Shown piece by piece: positions 16,955 to 25,961 of a stretch of DNA of 64,000 bases. Each line of letters opens with the position of its first letter. Position 1 is the first letter of the stretch. The stretch spans positions 2,380,861 through 2,444,860 of the forward strand of contig NZ_JXQC01000003.1 in NCBI RefSeq assembly GCF_001305965.1, read 5' to 3'. Source of the stretch: Erythrobacter sp. SG61-1L. Lineage in GTDB: Bacteria; Pseudomonadota; Alphaproteobacteria; Sphingomonadales; Sphingomonadaceae. The notes beneath the pieces were generated by a model. The model worked only from the letters and a program-made list of their open reading frames with translations, searched no databases and was not told the DNA's origin. The translations under genes were made by a program, and so were the position numbers.

Positions 16955-17580
16955 ACAGGGACGGATTAGACAAGTCAGGCCGCAGGGCCGGAGAAGCCTT
17001 CAAGCGAGAGCTGACCGATGTGATCCCGCATCTGCGCGCCTTTGCGCGCGGCCTGTGCGGCCGGTCCGACCTGGCGGACGATCTGGTGCAGGAAACCCTG
17101 CTTAAGGCCTGGGCCGCGCGGGAACGATTCGAGCCGGGCACATCCATGCGCGCCTGGACCTTCGTGATCCTGCGCAACGCCTATCTCACCGACATGCGCC
17201 GCGCACGCTTTCGCGGGGAATATGACGAGGGACTGGCCGAACGCATCCTGACCGCGCCTGCCGATCAGGAAGAGCCGGTCCATCTGGGCGACCTGCACCG
17301 CGCGCTGCAAACCCTGCCTGCCGAACGGCGCGAGGCCCTGCTGCTGGTGGGTGCTGGCGGCTTTTCCTACGAGGAAGCGGCCGAGATTTGCGGCTGCGCC
17401 GTGGGCACGATCAAAAGCCGCGTGGGCCGCGCCCGCGCCGCGCTGAGTGCAATGATCGAGGAAGGCAAGATTCCCCGCCGCAGCGTGAGCGATGCCGAGG
17501 CCCATCGCGCGATCCTGGAGGAACTGGACAGCGTATCGGGCGGCATCCCCGACGGGGCAGGCCATTCGTCGGGCGATTAA
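16951..17580 (+). CDS. ecfG: ECF sigma factor EcfG (general stress response)
   Basis: 209 residues, ECF15-type sigma factor. Region 2 is visible at about 20-90 (AFARGLCGRSDLADDLVQET; MRAWTFVILRNAYLTDMRR). Region 4 spans about 115-170 (LPAERREALLLVGAGGFSYE; CAVGTIKSRVGRARAAL). A C-terminal tail of about 35 residues follows region 4. It starts inside the nepR stop. Together with phyR and nepR it makes a complete partner-switch. Its regulon should use GGAAC/CGTT-type promoters. Confidence 0.95.
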   Translation: MNRDGLDKSGRRAGEAFKRELTDVIPHLRAFARGLCGRSDLADDLVQETLLKAWAARERFEPGTSMRAWTFVILRNAYLTDMRRARFRGEYDEGLAERILTAPADQEEPVHLGDLHRALQTLPAERREALLLVGAGGFSYEEAAEICGCAVGTIKSRVGRARAALSAMIEEGKIPRRSVSDAEAHRAILEELDSVSGGIPDGAGHSSGD

Positions 17581-17651
17581 CCGCCCGATTGACCGGAAAC
17601 GCAACCCACGCCAATGATAGCAGCGCCGCCCACAGGGAGGGGCGAGCGTGG

Positions 17652-18878
17652 ATGAGTTCCGACACGACCAGCAGTCCGACACCGCAGCATTCCGCACCCG
17701 GAGCCAACCCGGATGGCGCACCGCGCCGCCGCACACTGGCCTTTGCCGCACAGGAATTGCGGCTGATTTCCGCGCTGGTGCTGCTGATCGCCATCGGCCT
17801 GTTCCTGGCCCTGCCCTTCGTGCTGTCTATCGGGTCGGTGGTGTTCCTGCCGCTGGTTTCGGCCATCGTGCTGACCATTGTGCTTTCGCCCTTGTCCGAC
17901 AGGCTCGCATCCTTCGGCATACCCAATATGCTGGCATCCTTCCTGTCGATGCTGCTGTTCATCGCCATTCTGGTGGTGGCCCTCGTCACCATCCTCAGCC
18001 CGGCGGTCGATCTGTTCGACCGCATGCCCGCCATGGCCGAAGCCGTGGGCCAGCAATTCAGCCAGTTGCGCGGCAGCCTGGCATGGGTGAACAAGCTGAA
18101 CGAGCAGCTGGCGGAAATCGCCGGCCATCGAAACGGCCCGCAAGTGGTGCTGGCCAGCCCGTCCTTCCTTGAAGAAGTGGCCTTCGCCACGCCCAGCGTG
18201 GTGGTGGAAGTGCTGCTGACCTTCCTGATGGCATTCTTCATGATCGAAGCGCGTGGACGGATGCGGCACCATGTGCAGTTGCACCACGCTTCCATCAACA
18301 CGAGCGTCAAGGCTGCGCGAGTGATGCGCGACGTTCAGGACCGGGTGGCGGCCTATATCCTGACTGTCACACTCGTCAATGTGGGGGTGGGGTGCATCGT
18401 GGCCTTCGGCGCATGGGCGCTGGGCATGGACGCACCGATCATGTGGGGCGGGCTTGCCGCGCTGCTCAATTTCCTGCCCTATGTCGGCCCGCTGATCATG
18501 ATCGGGGTACTTACCCTGTTCGGGCTGGGCACAGCAGATACGGTGCTGTGGGGCATGGTGCCCGCCGCAATCTATCTGGGGCTGCACACGGTGGAATCGA
18601 ACGTGATCACGCCCGCGATCCTGGGCGCGCGCTTCACCATGAACCCGGTGCTGATCCTGATCGCCCTATCCTACTTCTCGTGGATATGGGGCGTGCCGGG
18701 CGCGCTGCTGTCCGTGCCGATCCTGCTGACGCTGACGGCGGTCGTGGACCATCTGGGCAGGCCCAATCTGCTGGGCTTCCTGTTCGGGGAGCCGCTGTTT
18801 CCGCTCAACCCGATCGACCCGCCAGCCGAACCCGCATCCGATGCGGGCGTTCCGGCTGGCGATCCCGGCCAGCCCTGA
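17652..18878 (+). CDS. AI-2E family transporter (PerM/TqsA-like permease)
   Basis: 408 residues from the ATG at 17652. AI-2E family proteins are eight-helix membrane proteins; characterised members export autoinducer-2 or act as Na+/H+ antiporters. Helices appear in pairs at about 40-85, 95-125, 210-235 and 265-370. A soluble stretch of about 80 residues (around 130-205) lies before the fourth helix. The conserved segments GGLAALLNFLPYVGPLI and ESNVITPAILGARFTMNPV are both present. It is 71 bp after ecfG, same strand, so stress-regulated expression is possible. The C-terminal 30 residues are Pro/Ala-rich. Confidence 0.88.
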   Translation: MSSDTTSSPTPQHSAPGANPDGAPRRRTLAFAAQELRLISALVLLIAIGLFLALPFVLSIGSVVFLPLVSAIVLTIVLSPLSDRLASFGIPNMLASFLSMLLFIAILVVALVTILSPAVDLFDRMPAMAEAVGQQFSQLRGSLAWVNKLNEQLAEIAGHRNGPQVVLASPSFLEEVAFATPSVVVEVLLTFLMAFFMIEARGRMRHHVQLHHASINTSVKAARVMRDVQDRVAAYILTVTLVNVGVGCIVAFGAWALGMDAPIMWGGLAALLNFLPYVGPLIMIGVLTLFGLGTADTVLWGMVPAAIYLGLHTVESNVITPAILGARFTMNPVLILIALSYFSWIWGVPGALLSVPILLTLTAVVDHLGRPNLLGFLFGEPLFPLNPIDPPAEPASDAGVPAGDPGQP

Positions 18879-18920
18879 ACCGCAAGGTTCCGGCCGGCCG
18901 GGTCACTCAAGGCCTGAAAA

Positions 18921-19526
18921 TCAGGCCGGGTACTTCCACGCAGTGCCGCGAGCCAGGTTCTCGGCCGCGAAAGCCCAGTTGAGCTGCGCGATCACCTTGT
19001 CGAGGTAAGCGGGGCGCGCATTCTGGTGGTCCAGATAATAGGCGTGTTCCCACAGGTCGATCACCAGCAGCGGGTTGCCGCCCTGATCGGCGAAGGTTTC
19101 CGCGTCGTGCGAATCCTTGACCACCAGCTTGCCGCCTTCTTCGACCAGCCACACCCAGCCCGAGGCGAAGTGACCGGCGCCGGCAGTTGCCAGCTTTTCC
19201 TTAAGCGCGTCGAGCGAGCCGAAATCGGCGTCGATCTTGGCAGCCAGATCGCCTTCGGGAGCAGTCGCTTCCGGCGACAGCGAGTACCAGAAGAAGCCGT
19301 GGTTCCACACCTGCGCGGCATTGTTGAACAGGCCGGCATTGCCGCGAGCCTTGGCGATCACGGTTTCGAGATCGTCATTGGCCATATCGGTGCCATCGAT
19401 GGCAGCGTTGGTCTTGTCCACATAGGCCTTGTGGTGCTTGCCATGGTGGAACGAGAAGGTCTGGGCGGAGATCGCCGGTTCGAGCGCGTCGCTCGCAAAC
19501 GGAAGGTCGATAAGTTCGAAAGCCAT
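18921..19526 (-). CDS. sodB: Superoxide dismutase, Fe/Mn family
   Basis: 201 residues from the ATG at 19526. It dismutates superoxide in the cytoplasm. Metal ligands are visible in FHHGKHHKAYVD, QVWNHGFFW, and DLWEHAYYLDHQN (the DxWEHAYY signature). AGLFNNAAQVWNH and a Gly/Gln-type second-shell region point to the iron-type group, though metal preference is not certain. It is convergent with the AI-2E gene. Its stop lies inside a GGCCTGA/TCAGGCC hairpin (18911-18927) that may aid termination. Confidence 0.96.
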   Translation of the reverse strand: MAFELIDLPFASDALEPAISAQTFSFHHGKHHKAYVDKTNAAIDGTDMANDDLETVIAKARGNAGLFNNAAQVWNHGFFWYSLSPEATAPEGDLAAKIDADFGSLDALKEKLATAGAGHFASGWVWLVEEGGKLVVKDSHDAETFADQGGNPLLVIDLWEHAYYLDHQNARPAYLDKVIAQLNWAFAAENLARGTAWKYPA

Positions 19527-19601
19527 TGTAAATCCTTGCAAGGGAGCTTCGGAGGCGTTTCCATAACGCCCCTTGGCGCTTAGCGGTGCCGTCTTTTTCG
19601 C

Positions 19602-20855
19602 TCAATCTTTAGATCGTGATTGATCGACTGAAGCGGTCACAGACACGTCCATCGTCACATTTCCCACGGTTCGCACGATGTCGGGCAGCATTTCCACTGC
19701 CACCAGCAGGGCCAACGGGCCGATGGGCACGCCCATGGCCAGTGCGATGGGGCCGACCGAGGCGACGAAACTGATCGTTCCGGGCAGGCTGACCGAACCG
19801 ATGGTAGTCACCAGCGCCACGGCCGCACCGGCTGCGATTGTGGCGGGAGTGAGCGGCACGCCGGTCAGCTTCGCCACATAGATTGCCACGGCAAGGTTCA
19901 TTGCCGGGCTGGTGGCGCGGAAGATCGCGACGGCGAGCGGCAGGACGAAATCCGCGCTTGTCTCCCTCACGCCCAGCTGACGGCAGGCGGCCAGCATGGC
20001 GGGCAGGCTGGCGAGCGAGCTTTGCGTGGAAATCGCCACGGCCTGCGCGGGCAGCACAGCACGGGCGAAGGCAGCCGGGTTTCTGCGTCCCGCCAGCACG
20101 GCCAGCGGATAGGCCGCGATCAGTACCACCAGCCCCATACTGGCCACCACGAGGATATAGTGCCCCAGCGCCAGGAAAGCCCCCGTCCCCGCCCGCGCCG
20201 CCACACCAATGGCCAACGCAAACACACCGGCCGGGGCCAGCCACAAAATCCAGCCGACAATCGTCAGCATCGCATTGCCCAGCGCGGCGAAGAAGCCGGT
20301 CATCAGGCTGCGCTGACTTTCAGGCAGTTTCGCCACCGCGACGCCGAACAGGGCGAAGAACAGGACCAGCGGCAGCATGGCGTTCTCCGCTGCCGCGCTG
20401 ACCAGATTGGGCGCCACGAGCGAACGGATGAACTCCCCGATGCCCGGAACAGCCTGCCCTTCTCCCGGTGCGACGGCCAGTGCCTGCGCGGCCGATGCGG
20501 GAATGGGGAATGCTTCCAGCAGCAGAGGGGTGGCAATGGCGGCAAAGGCCGTGCCCGAGGCCAGCACGCCGAAGATGTAGGCCAGGGTCCGCCGCGCCAT
20601 GGCCCCGGCACGTGCGGTTTCCACCATGCGCGCGATGCCGGTGACGAGCAGCGCGGCGACCAGCGGGATGATCGTCATCTGCAAGGCGCGCAGCCACAGG
20701 CTGCCAATTGTCTCCGTGGCTTCCACCAGCGGGCCTTCCAGCCTTGTGCCCGCCAGCAGTGCGCCCAGCACCAGCCCGGCCGCAAGCCCGCCGAAAGTCC
20801 ACCACACGGGCAGCTTCAGCGCCTCGAACCCGGCTCTCGCCTCGCCTCGCTCCAT
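19602..20855 (-). CDS. Dicarboxylate/amino acid:cation symporter (DAACS family)
   Basis: 417 residues from the ATG at 20855. Sodium- or proton-coupled importers of C4-dicarboxylates or acidic amino acids. Hydrophobic helices span the protein. The re-entrant serine-rich loop AISTQSSLASLPAMLAA and the later helix ATSPAMNLAVAIYVA followed by GSVSLPGTISF match hairpin 1, TM7 and hairpin 2 of GltPh-like carriers, although the canonical NMDGT is replaced by SPAMN. This change makes the substrate uncertain. It lies upstream of sodB on the same strand and diverges from glmM. Confidence 0.85.
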   Translation of the reverse strand: MERGEARAGFEALKLPVWWTFGGLAAGLVLGALLAGTRLEGPLVEATETIGSLWLRALQMTIIPLVAALLVTGIARMVETARAGAMARRTLAYIFGVLASGTAFAAIATPLLLEAFPIPASAAQALAVAPGEGQAVPGIGEFIRSLVAPNLVSAAAENAMLPLVLFFALFGVAVAKLPESQRSLMTGFFAALGNAMLTIVGWILWLAPAGVFALAIGVAARAGTGAFLALGHYILVVASMGLVVLIAAYPLAVLAGRRNPAAFARAVLPAQAVAISTQSSLASLPAMLAACRQLGVRETSADFVLPLAVAIFRATSPAMNLAVAIYVAKLTGVPLTPATIAAGAAVALVTTIGSVSLPGTISFVASVGPIALAMGVPIGPLALLVAVEMLPDIVRTVGNVTMDVSVTASVDQSRSKD

Positions 20856-20953
20856 CGCTTTCCCCACGTAGAATGCCCTAACCCATGGTGACATTAGCGG
20901 CGCAAAGCGGCATGGCAATCAAGGGGGCAGGCAATGGCGTTTCAGGAGCCTCG

Positions 20954-22291
20954 ATGACGCGCAAATATTTCGGGACGGACGGGATTCGCGGGCGGGCCAA
21001 TGCCGGCATCCTCAATGCGGCCACCGCGATGAAGGTGGGGCAGGCCGCAGGCCGCCACTTCCTGCGCGGCAGCCACAAGCACCGGGTGGTGATCGGCAAG
21101 GATACGCGCCTGTCAGGCTATATGATGGAAACGGCGCTGGTGGCGGGTTTCACCAGCGTGGGCATGGATGTGATCATGACTGGCCCATTGCCCACCCCGG
21201 CAGTGGCCCTGCTGACCCGCGAAATGCGCGCGGACATCGGCGTGATGATTTCCGCCAGCCACAATCCCTATGCCGATAACGGCATCAAGCTGTTCGGCCC
21301 GGATGGCTTCAAGCTTTCCGACGAGGACGAGCTGGCGATCGAAAAGGCGATGGGGGAAGACATTCCCCTCGCCCAGGGTGACCAGATCGGCCGCGCCCGC
21401 CGGATCGAGGATGCACGCGGGCGGTATATTCACGCGATCAAGCAATCCCTGCCCAGCGACATCCGGCTGGACGGCCTCAAGATCGTGGTCGATTGCGCCA
21501 ATGGCGCGGCTTACACCGTGGCCCCCAGCGCGATCTGGGAACTGGGCGCCGAAGTGATCGCCATGGGCGTGGAACCCAATGGTCTCAACATCAATGACGG
21601 CGTCGGCTCCACTTCGCTCGATGCGATCAAGGCCCGCGTGGTGGCTGAAGGTGCGGATATCGGCATCGCGCTGGACGGCGATGCGGACCGGCTGATCGTG
21701 ATCGACGAGAAGGGCCAGACCGTTGATGGCGACCAGATCATGGCCCTGATCGGCAGCCGCCTTGCCGAGAGCGGCGAGTTGCGCGGCGGCGGCGTGGTGG
21801 CGACCGTGATGTCCAATCTCGGCCTCGAACGCTTCCTCGCCGGCAAGGGCATTGACCTGCTGCGCGCCAAGGTGGGCGATCGCCACGTGCTCGAGAAGAT
21901 GCGCAAGGGCGGCTACAATGTCGGCGGCGAACAATCGGGCCACATGATCCTGCTGGACCATGCCACGACCGGCGATGGCTGTGTTGCCGCGCTGCAGGTA
22001 CTCGCCGCGCTGGTGCAGACCGGGAAGAAGGCCAGCGAAGTGCTGCATCTGTTCGATCCCGTGCCGCAGCTTCTCAAGAATGTCCGCTATTCCGGTGGCG
22101 CCCCGCTGGAGAATGAAACGGTGAAATCCGTGATCGCCGATGCCGAGGCCGCGCTTGCCGGCAAGGGCCGCCTGGTCATCCGCCCTTCCGGCACGGAACC
22201 GGTGATCCGCGTAATGGCCGAAGGCGATGACGAGGCTCAGGTGAAGCAGGTGGTGGAAGACATCTGCGCAGCCGTGGAGGGAGCCGTCTGA
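20954..22291 (+). CDS. glmM: Phosphoglucosamine mutase
   Basis: 445 residues, exactly the family length. It converts glucosamine-6-phosphate to glucosamine-1-phosphate for UDP-GlcNAc. Visible: start [14 protein letters not shown], phosphoserine loop [15 protein letters not shown] with S102, metal loop [10 protein letters not shown], sugar loop GGEQSGH, and phosphate loop [12 protein letters not shown]. The ATG at 20954 has AGGAG upstream; earlier in-frame starts add only unconserved sequence. The stop overlaps the next gene's start by one base (TGATG). Confidence 0.98.
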   Translation: MTRKYFGTDGIRGRANAGILNAATAMKVGQAAGRHFLRGSHKHRVVIGKDTRLSGYMMETALVAGFTSVGMDVIMTGPLPTPAVALLTREMRADIGVMISASHNPYADNGIKLFGPDGFKLSDEDELAIEKAMGEDIPLAQGDQIGRARRIEDARGRYIHAIKQSLPSDIRLDGLKIVVDCANGAAYTVAPSAIWELGAEVIAMGVEPNGLNINDGVGSTSLDAIKARVVAEGADIGIALDGDADRLIVIDEKGQTVDGDQIMALIGSRLAESGELRGGGVVATVMSNLGLERFLAGKGIDLLRAKVGDRHVLEKMRKGGYNVGGEQSGHMILLDHATTGDGCVAALQVLAALVQTGKKASEVLHLFDPVPQLLKNVRYSGGAPLENETVKSVIADAEAALAGKGRLVIRPSGTEPVIRVMAEGDDEAQVKQVVEDICAAVEGAV

Positions 22292-22518
22292 TGCCGCTGG
22301 AAATGCGCCCCGATTGCGAGCGTTGCGGTGCCGACCTCCCGGCAGAGGTCGGTGGGGCCTTCATCTGCAGCCTTGAGTGTACCTTCTGTGCCCCTTGTGC
22401 GGACGCTCTGGACGAGCTCTGTCCCAATTGCGGCGGCGAACTGCTCGACCGGCCGACGCGGGCGAAGAAGTGGCATGAGAAATATCCGCCCTCAACGGAG
22501 CGGCGGTTCAAGGGCTAG
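22291..22518 (+). CDS. DUF1272 domain small protein with zinc-ribbon-like cysteines
   Basis: 75 residues, cytoplasmic. Seven or more cysteines are arranged in CxxC and related pairs (DCERCGADL; CSLECTFCAPC; LCPNCGGELL), consistent with one or two bound metals. This is the DUF1272 pattern. No function is known. Its start codon shares a base with the glmM stop, so it is translationally coupled to glmM. Confidence 0.85.
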   Translation: MPLEMRPDCERCGADLPAEVGGAFICSLECTFCAPCADALDELCPNCGGELLDRPTRAKKWHEKYPPSTERRFKG

Positions 22519-22560
22519 ACCGCACGCATGCTTCCACAGGTTCGAGATTGTGACCACACC

Positions 22561-22584
22561 CGCTCAGCCTGAGCTTGTCGAAGG
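22561..22584. repeat. Dispersed repeat, CTCAGCCTGAGCTTGTCGAAGG type
   Basis: A copy of a short element seen again near 44.3 kb in both orientations. It lies in the 91-bp gap between the DUF1272 gene and thiD. Confidence 0.6.
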
Positions 22585-22609
22585 CCACGCACCACCCTAC
22601 CCCGGCAAC

Positions 22610-23359
22610 ATGACCACGCCACCGCGCATCCTATCCATCGCCGGTTCCGATTCCTCGGGCGGCGCCGGAATCCAGGCCGACATCAAGACCATCGCGATGA
22701 TGGGCGGCTATGCGATGACTGCCATCACTGCCGTGACCGCGCAAAACACCATGGGCGTCACCATGGTGGAAGCCCTCACGCCCGCCATGGTCGCCGCCCA
22801 GATCGACGCTTGCCTGTCGGACATTGGCGCGGACGCGGTAAAAATCGGCATGCTCGGCTCGCCCGAAATCGCCGCCGTGGTTGCCGAAAGGCTGGAACGG
22901 CAGGCAATCCCGGTGGTGTTCGATCCCGTGATGGTGGCCACCAGCGGCTCCGTACTGGCCGATGAAGCCACGATAGCCGGGTTCGAGCGGCTGATGGCGC
23001 TTGCCACCCTTACCACGCCCAACGTGCCTGAACTGGCCGCGCTGGGCGGGGCGGAGCGCATGACGGAGCGCGGCATTTCCTATCTGGCCAAGGGCGGCGA
23101 TGCGGAAGGCCCCGTGGTGGAAGACCGGCTGGTCCGCCCCGGCATGGCAGACATTATCTGGCACTCAGGCCGGATCGAAACCCGCCACACTCACGGCACG
23201 GGCTGCACCCTGTCCAGCGCCATTGCTACCGGGCTGGGCCGAGGCCTGCCGCTGGGCGAGGCGATTGCACAGGGTCGAGAATTCGTCCGCGCCGCCCTGC
23301 TGGCCGCGCCGGGCTTCGGCGCGGGGCATGGGCCGATGGGGCATCAGGCGGTCCGCTAA
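22610..23359 (+). CDS. thiD: Hydroxymethylpyrimidine/phosphomethylpyrimidine kinase
   Basis: 249 residues from the ATG at 22610. It phosphorylates HMP and HMP-P in thiamine synthesis. Ribokinase-like fold signatures: N-terminal [19 protein letters not shown], pyrimidine-binding [26 protein letters not shown], the NVPELAAL segment, and the catalytic/anion-hole [16 protein letters not shown]. Length and motif order are typical of ThiD. It is a stand-alone kinase, not fused to ThiE. Longer in-frame readings run through the upstream repeat and were rejected. Confidence 0.96.
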   Translation: MTTPPRILSIAGSDSSGGAGIQADIKTIAMMGGYAMTAITAVTAQNTMGVTMVEALTPAMVAAQIDACLSDIGADAVKIGMLGSPEIAAVVAERLERQAIPVVFDPVMVATSGSVLADEATIAGFERLMALATLTTPNVPELAALGGAERMTERGISYLAKGGDAEGPVVEDRLVRPGMADIIWHSGRIETRHTHGTGCTLSSAIATGLGRGLPLGEAIAQGREFVRAALLAAPGFGAGHGPMGHQAVR

Positions 23360-23373
23360 GGCAGACACCTCAT

Positions 23374-23456
23374 TCGTCATTGCGAGCATAGCGAAGCAAT
23401 CCAGACCGCCGCGCCGGCTCTGGATTGCTTCGCAGCTGTGCCGCTCGCAATGACGA
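23374..23456. repeat. Dispersed palindromic repeat, TCGTCATTGCGAG family, copy 1
   Basis: Ends read TCGTCATTGCGAGC and GCTCGCAATGACGA with inner arms GCAATCCAGA / TCTGGATTGC, making a long imperfect hairpin of 83 bases between convergent genes. Other copies lie at 34188, 36793 and 49991. Confidence 0.8.
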
Positions 23457-23468
23457 AACAGCCGAAAT

Positions 23469-24362
23469 CTAGAAGTCGCCGCTTTCGTCCAGCGGGTCTT
23501 TCAGGTCGTAGAAGTCCTGAATGTGCTTCCAAGCATCTTCCGCCGTCTCACACCAATGGAACAGCTTCAGATCGGCCCGGTTGATCGTGCCTTCATCGGC
23601 CAGCGCCTCGAAGTTGATGACCTTGTCCCAGAACTTGCGGCCGAACAGCAGGATCGGGATCGGCTTCATCTTCTGGGTCTGGATCAGGGTGAGCGTCTCG
23701 AACAGCTCGTCCATCGTGCCGAAACCGCCGGGGAACACCGCAATCGCCCGTGCACGGATCAGGAAGTGCATCTTCCTGAGCGCGAAATAGTGGAAGCGGA
23801 ACGAGAGATAGGGCGTGACATAGGCATTCGGCGCCTGCTCATGCGGCAGCACGATGTTGAGGCCGATGGATTCTGCCCCCGCGTCGGACGCGCCCTTGTT
23901 GGCTGCTTCCATGATCGAGGGGCCACCGCCCGAGCAGATCACGAATTGCCGTTTGCCGTCCTCAATGATCGACTTCTCGCTGGCGATGCGGGCCAGCTTG
24001 TAGGCTTCCACGCAATAGCGGGCCTTGGCGGCGAGATTTTCCGCCACCTTCTTTTCCTCATCCGTCTTGGCCCGGGCGAAAACGGCCTCGATTTCCTCTG
24101 GCGCCGGAATGCGGGCGGAGCCGTAGACCACCAGCGTGGAGCCGATGCGAGCCTCGTCCATCAGCATTTCCGGTTTCAGCAGTTCGAGCTGGAAGCGGAT
24201 CGGGCGCAGTTCCTCGCGCAGGATGAAATCCGAATCGCGGAAGGCCAGGCGATAGGCCGGATGCTGGGTCTGCGGGGTTTTCGCAGGGCGCTGCTCGGCA
24301 AAGCGGGTTTCCTGCTCCGCGCCGTAAAACCGCTGGTCGGTAAGATCGTGCTCGTCAGTCAA
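23469..24362 (-). CDS. LOG family protein (TIGR00730 Rossmann fold)
   Basis: 297 residues. LOG-family proteins are phosphoribohydrolases acting on cytokinin-type nucleotides or AMP-like substrates, with related DprA/SLOG folds elsewhere. The motif PGGFGTMDE (about 211-219) and an upstream ICSGGGPSIMEAANKGA phosphate-binding loop are present. The N-terminal 75 residues precede the fold (TLVVYGSARIP begins it), making this the longer LOG-type subgroup found in alphaproteobacteria. Convergent with thiD across the repeat. Its physiological substrate is not known. Confidence 0.88.
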   Translation of the reverse strand: MTDEHDLTDQRFYGAEQETRFAEQRPAKTPQTQHPAYRLAFRDSDFILREELRPIRFQLELLKPEMLMDEARIGSTLVVYGSARIPAPEEIEAVFARAKTDEEKKVAENLAAKARYCVEAYKLARIASEKSIIEDGKRQFVICSGGGPSIMEAANKGASDAGAESIGLNIVLPHEQAPNAYVTPYLSFRFHYFALRKMHFLIRARAIAVFPGGFGTMDELFETLTLIQTQKMKPIPILLFGRKFWDKVINFEALADEGTINRADLKLFHWCETAEDAWKHIQDFYDLKDPLDESGDF

Positions 24363-24411
24363 TTCGAGCCTCTCCTTGAAGTTGTCGCGTGCCTCTGCAC
24401 GAGTGATTTTC

Positions 24412-24437
24412 CGGCACCTGCCTAGGAGCAGGTGCCG
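24412..24437. other. Perfect hairpin between the nitrilase and LOG-family genes
   Basis: The 10-bp arms CGGCACCTGC / GCAGGTGCCG are separated by 6 bases. It lies after the nitrilase stop region in genome order but upstream of the LOG start, on whose strand no U-run follows. Could be a regulatory dyad or an imperfect terminator. Confidence 0.4.
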
Positions 24438-24512
24438 CGCTTGGGAAGCGCCAAAGGGCGCGGGATGGGCGCTGCAAACGCCCGGCAGCTTGCTGTCAAA
24501 GCGCCTCGCGCC

Positions 24513-25565
24513 TTAGCGGCCCCCATCCGTGGAGGTGGGCGTCACATCCCTGAAAACCGGCGCCGGGTCCGCCTTTGGCTCGGCAAATCCGGACACGGCA
24601 GGATCGGACTGCCCGATGGCCACCATATTGGTCTGCTCCTCGAAATTGACAAGCAGCCGCAAGACGTCGGGCCGGGAGTAATGGCCGATGCTGTCGGACA
24701 CATATTTGAACTGCGCGATAAGCGAGAGGTCCAGCTCCGCATGGAGAATCGCCTCCCGGTCGCGATTGGGGCCAGCCAGTATCTGCCCGGTCGGCGCGAT
24801 GATCGCCGTCCACCCGCCACCTTCGCGCACCATGTCAGGCTTCCCTTCGAACCCCAGATCCCTGATCGTCGCGGCATCCACGCAGGATTGCACATTGATC
24901 ACGAAACACTGGTTCGCCGCCGCATGATGGCGCGCAGCCGCCTCGGTCAGATCGTCGAACACGCCGGAACTGGGATCGTGGCTGACTGCGGAGCCTGCAG
25001 GCCAGACCGCCACGTGAATCTGCTCACCCTGGCTTGCCAGCGCATAGCGGGCCAGATCCATCGAATGTTCCCAGCAGATCAACCCGCCCAGCTTGCCGAA
25101 GGGCGTGTCGATCGGCTTCAGGCCGGAACCGTCGCCCCGGCCCCACACAGTCCGCTCCACGCAGGTGGGCACCAGCTTGCGATGCCGCCCCACGATCTGC
25201 CCGGAATCGTCGAAATAGAGCAGCGTGTTGTAAAGCGTGCCCCCATCCTTTTCGGAAATGCCGATCGCCACATAGGCGCCTGCCTTGCGCGCCGCCGCGC
25301 CGAGGCGATCCGTCGCCTCGCTGGGCACGGTGATGCTGTTGGCGAACAGGCGCAGGAAATAGGGGCTGCCCGTGGCCGGAGTATGGGTCCAGATCCAGAC
25401 CGGGTAACCGGGGATGAAGGTTTCGGGGAACACGATCAGCTCGGCCCCGTCCTTGGCCGCCTCGGCAATCAGGGCGCAGGCTTTTTCAACGCCCGCTTCC
25501 CGATCCAGAAACGGCGACGCCGCATGAACGGCGGCCACCTTCACCTTTGGAAAACTGTCTCCCAT
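24513..25565 (-). CDS. Nitrilase (carbon-nitrogen hydrolase superfamily)
   Basis: 350 residues. True nitrilases hydrolyse nitriles to acids and ammonia and form large spirals. The catalytic triad is visible: E48 (IVFPETFIPGYPVWIW), K130 (RHRKLVPT) and C164 (GGLICWEHSMDLARY). The CWEH context and the FPETFIPGYP block are those of branch 1 nitrilases rather than amidases. The C-terminal tail of about 45 residues is Pro/Asp/Thr-rich. The gene stands alone with its own upstream gap to the tRNA. Nitrile specificity cannot be predicted. Confidence 0.9.
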   Translation of the reverse strand: MGDSFPKVKVAAVHAASPFLDREAGVEKACALIAEAAKDGAELIVFPETFIPGYPVWIWTHTPATGSPYFLRLFANSITVPSEATDRLGAAARKAGAYVAIGISEKDGGTLYNTLLYFDDSGQIVGRHRKLVPTCVERTVWGRGDGSGLKPIDTPFGKLGGLICWEHSMDLARYALASQGEQIHVAVWPAGSAVSHDPSSGVFDDLTEAAARHHAAANQCFVINVQSCVDAATIRDLGFEGKPDMVREGGGWTAIIAPTGQILAGPNRDREAILHAELDLSLIAQFKYVSDSIGHYSRPDVLRLLVNFEEQTNMVAIGQSDPAVSGFAEPKADPAPVFRDVTPTSTDGGR

Positions 25566-25733
25566 CGCGCCTCTCCACGGCTATGCCTGTTTTATCGGGC
25601 AAAACTATGTGGCGGGCAGGGATCGATGTCCAGCGCCCGACCGAGGCACAGGACAGGCACCCAGGACACCCGCGAAGGCTACGCGAGGCCCTGCCTGACT
25701 GGCACGGAGGGAGGCTGATGATGGTGAAGGTGC

Positions 25734-25807
25734 TGGATGCCCCGCGAGGATTCGAACCTCGATAGACGGAATCAGAATCCGTAGTCTTACCATTAGACGA
25801 CGGGGCA
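25734..25807 (-). tRNA. tRNA-Gln (anticodon CUG)
   Basis: Minus-strand cloverleaf. The acceptor stem TGCCCCG/CGGGGCA is encoded with 3' CCA. The D stem is GTC/GAC. The anticodon stem ACGGA/TCCGT carries loop TTCTGAT, giving anticodon CTG. The T arm is CGAGG-TTCGAAT-CCTCG. Loop and T-arm match bacterial tRNA-Gln, which reads CAG. Confidence 0.96.
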
Positions 25808-25961
25808 GTGCGGGGCGAGCCTCTAGGGCGCGTTCCACACTTGGTCAACCCCACCATGCCCTGTTCTTTCGCGCCGCTTGCTCCCTATCCCGCATGGCGC
25901 TAGCTTGCGCGGCAGGTACCCCCCTTGCAGGGCGGGCAAAAGAACAAGAAAGAATACGAGT

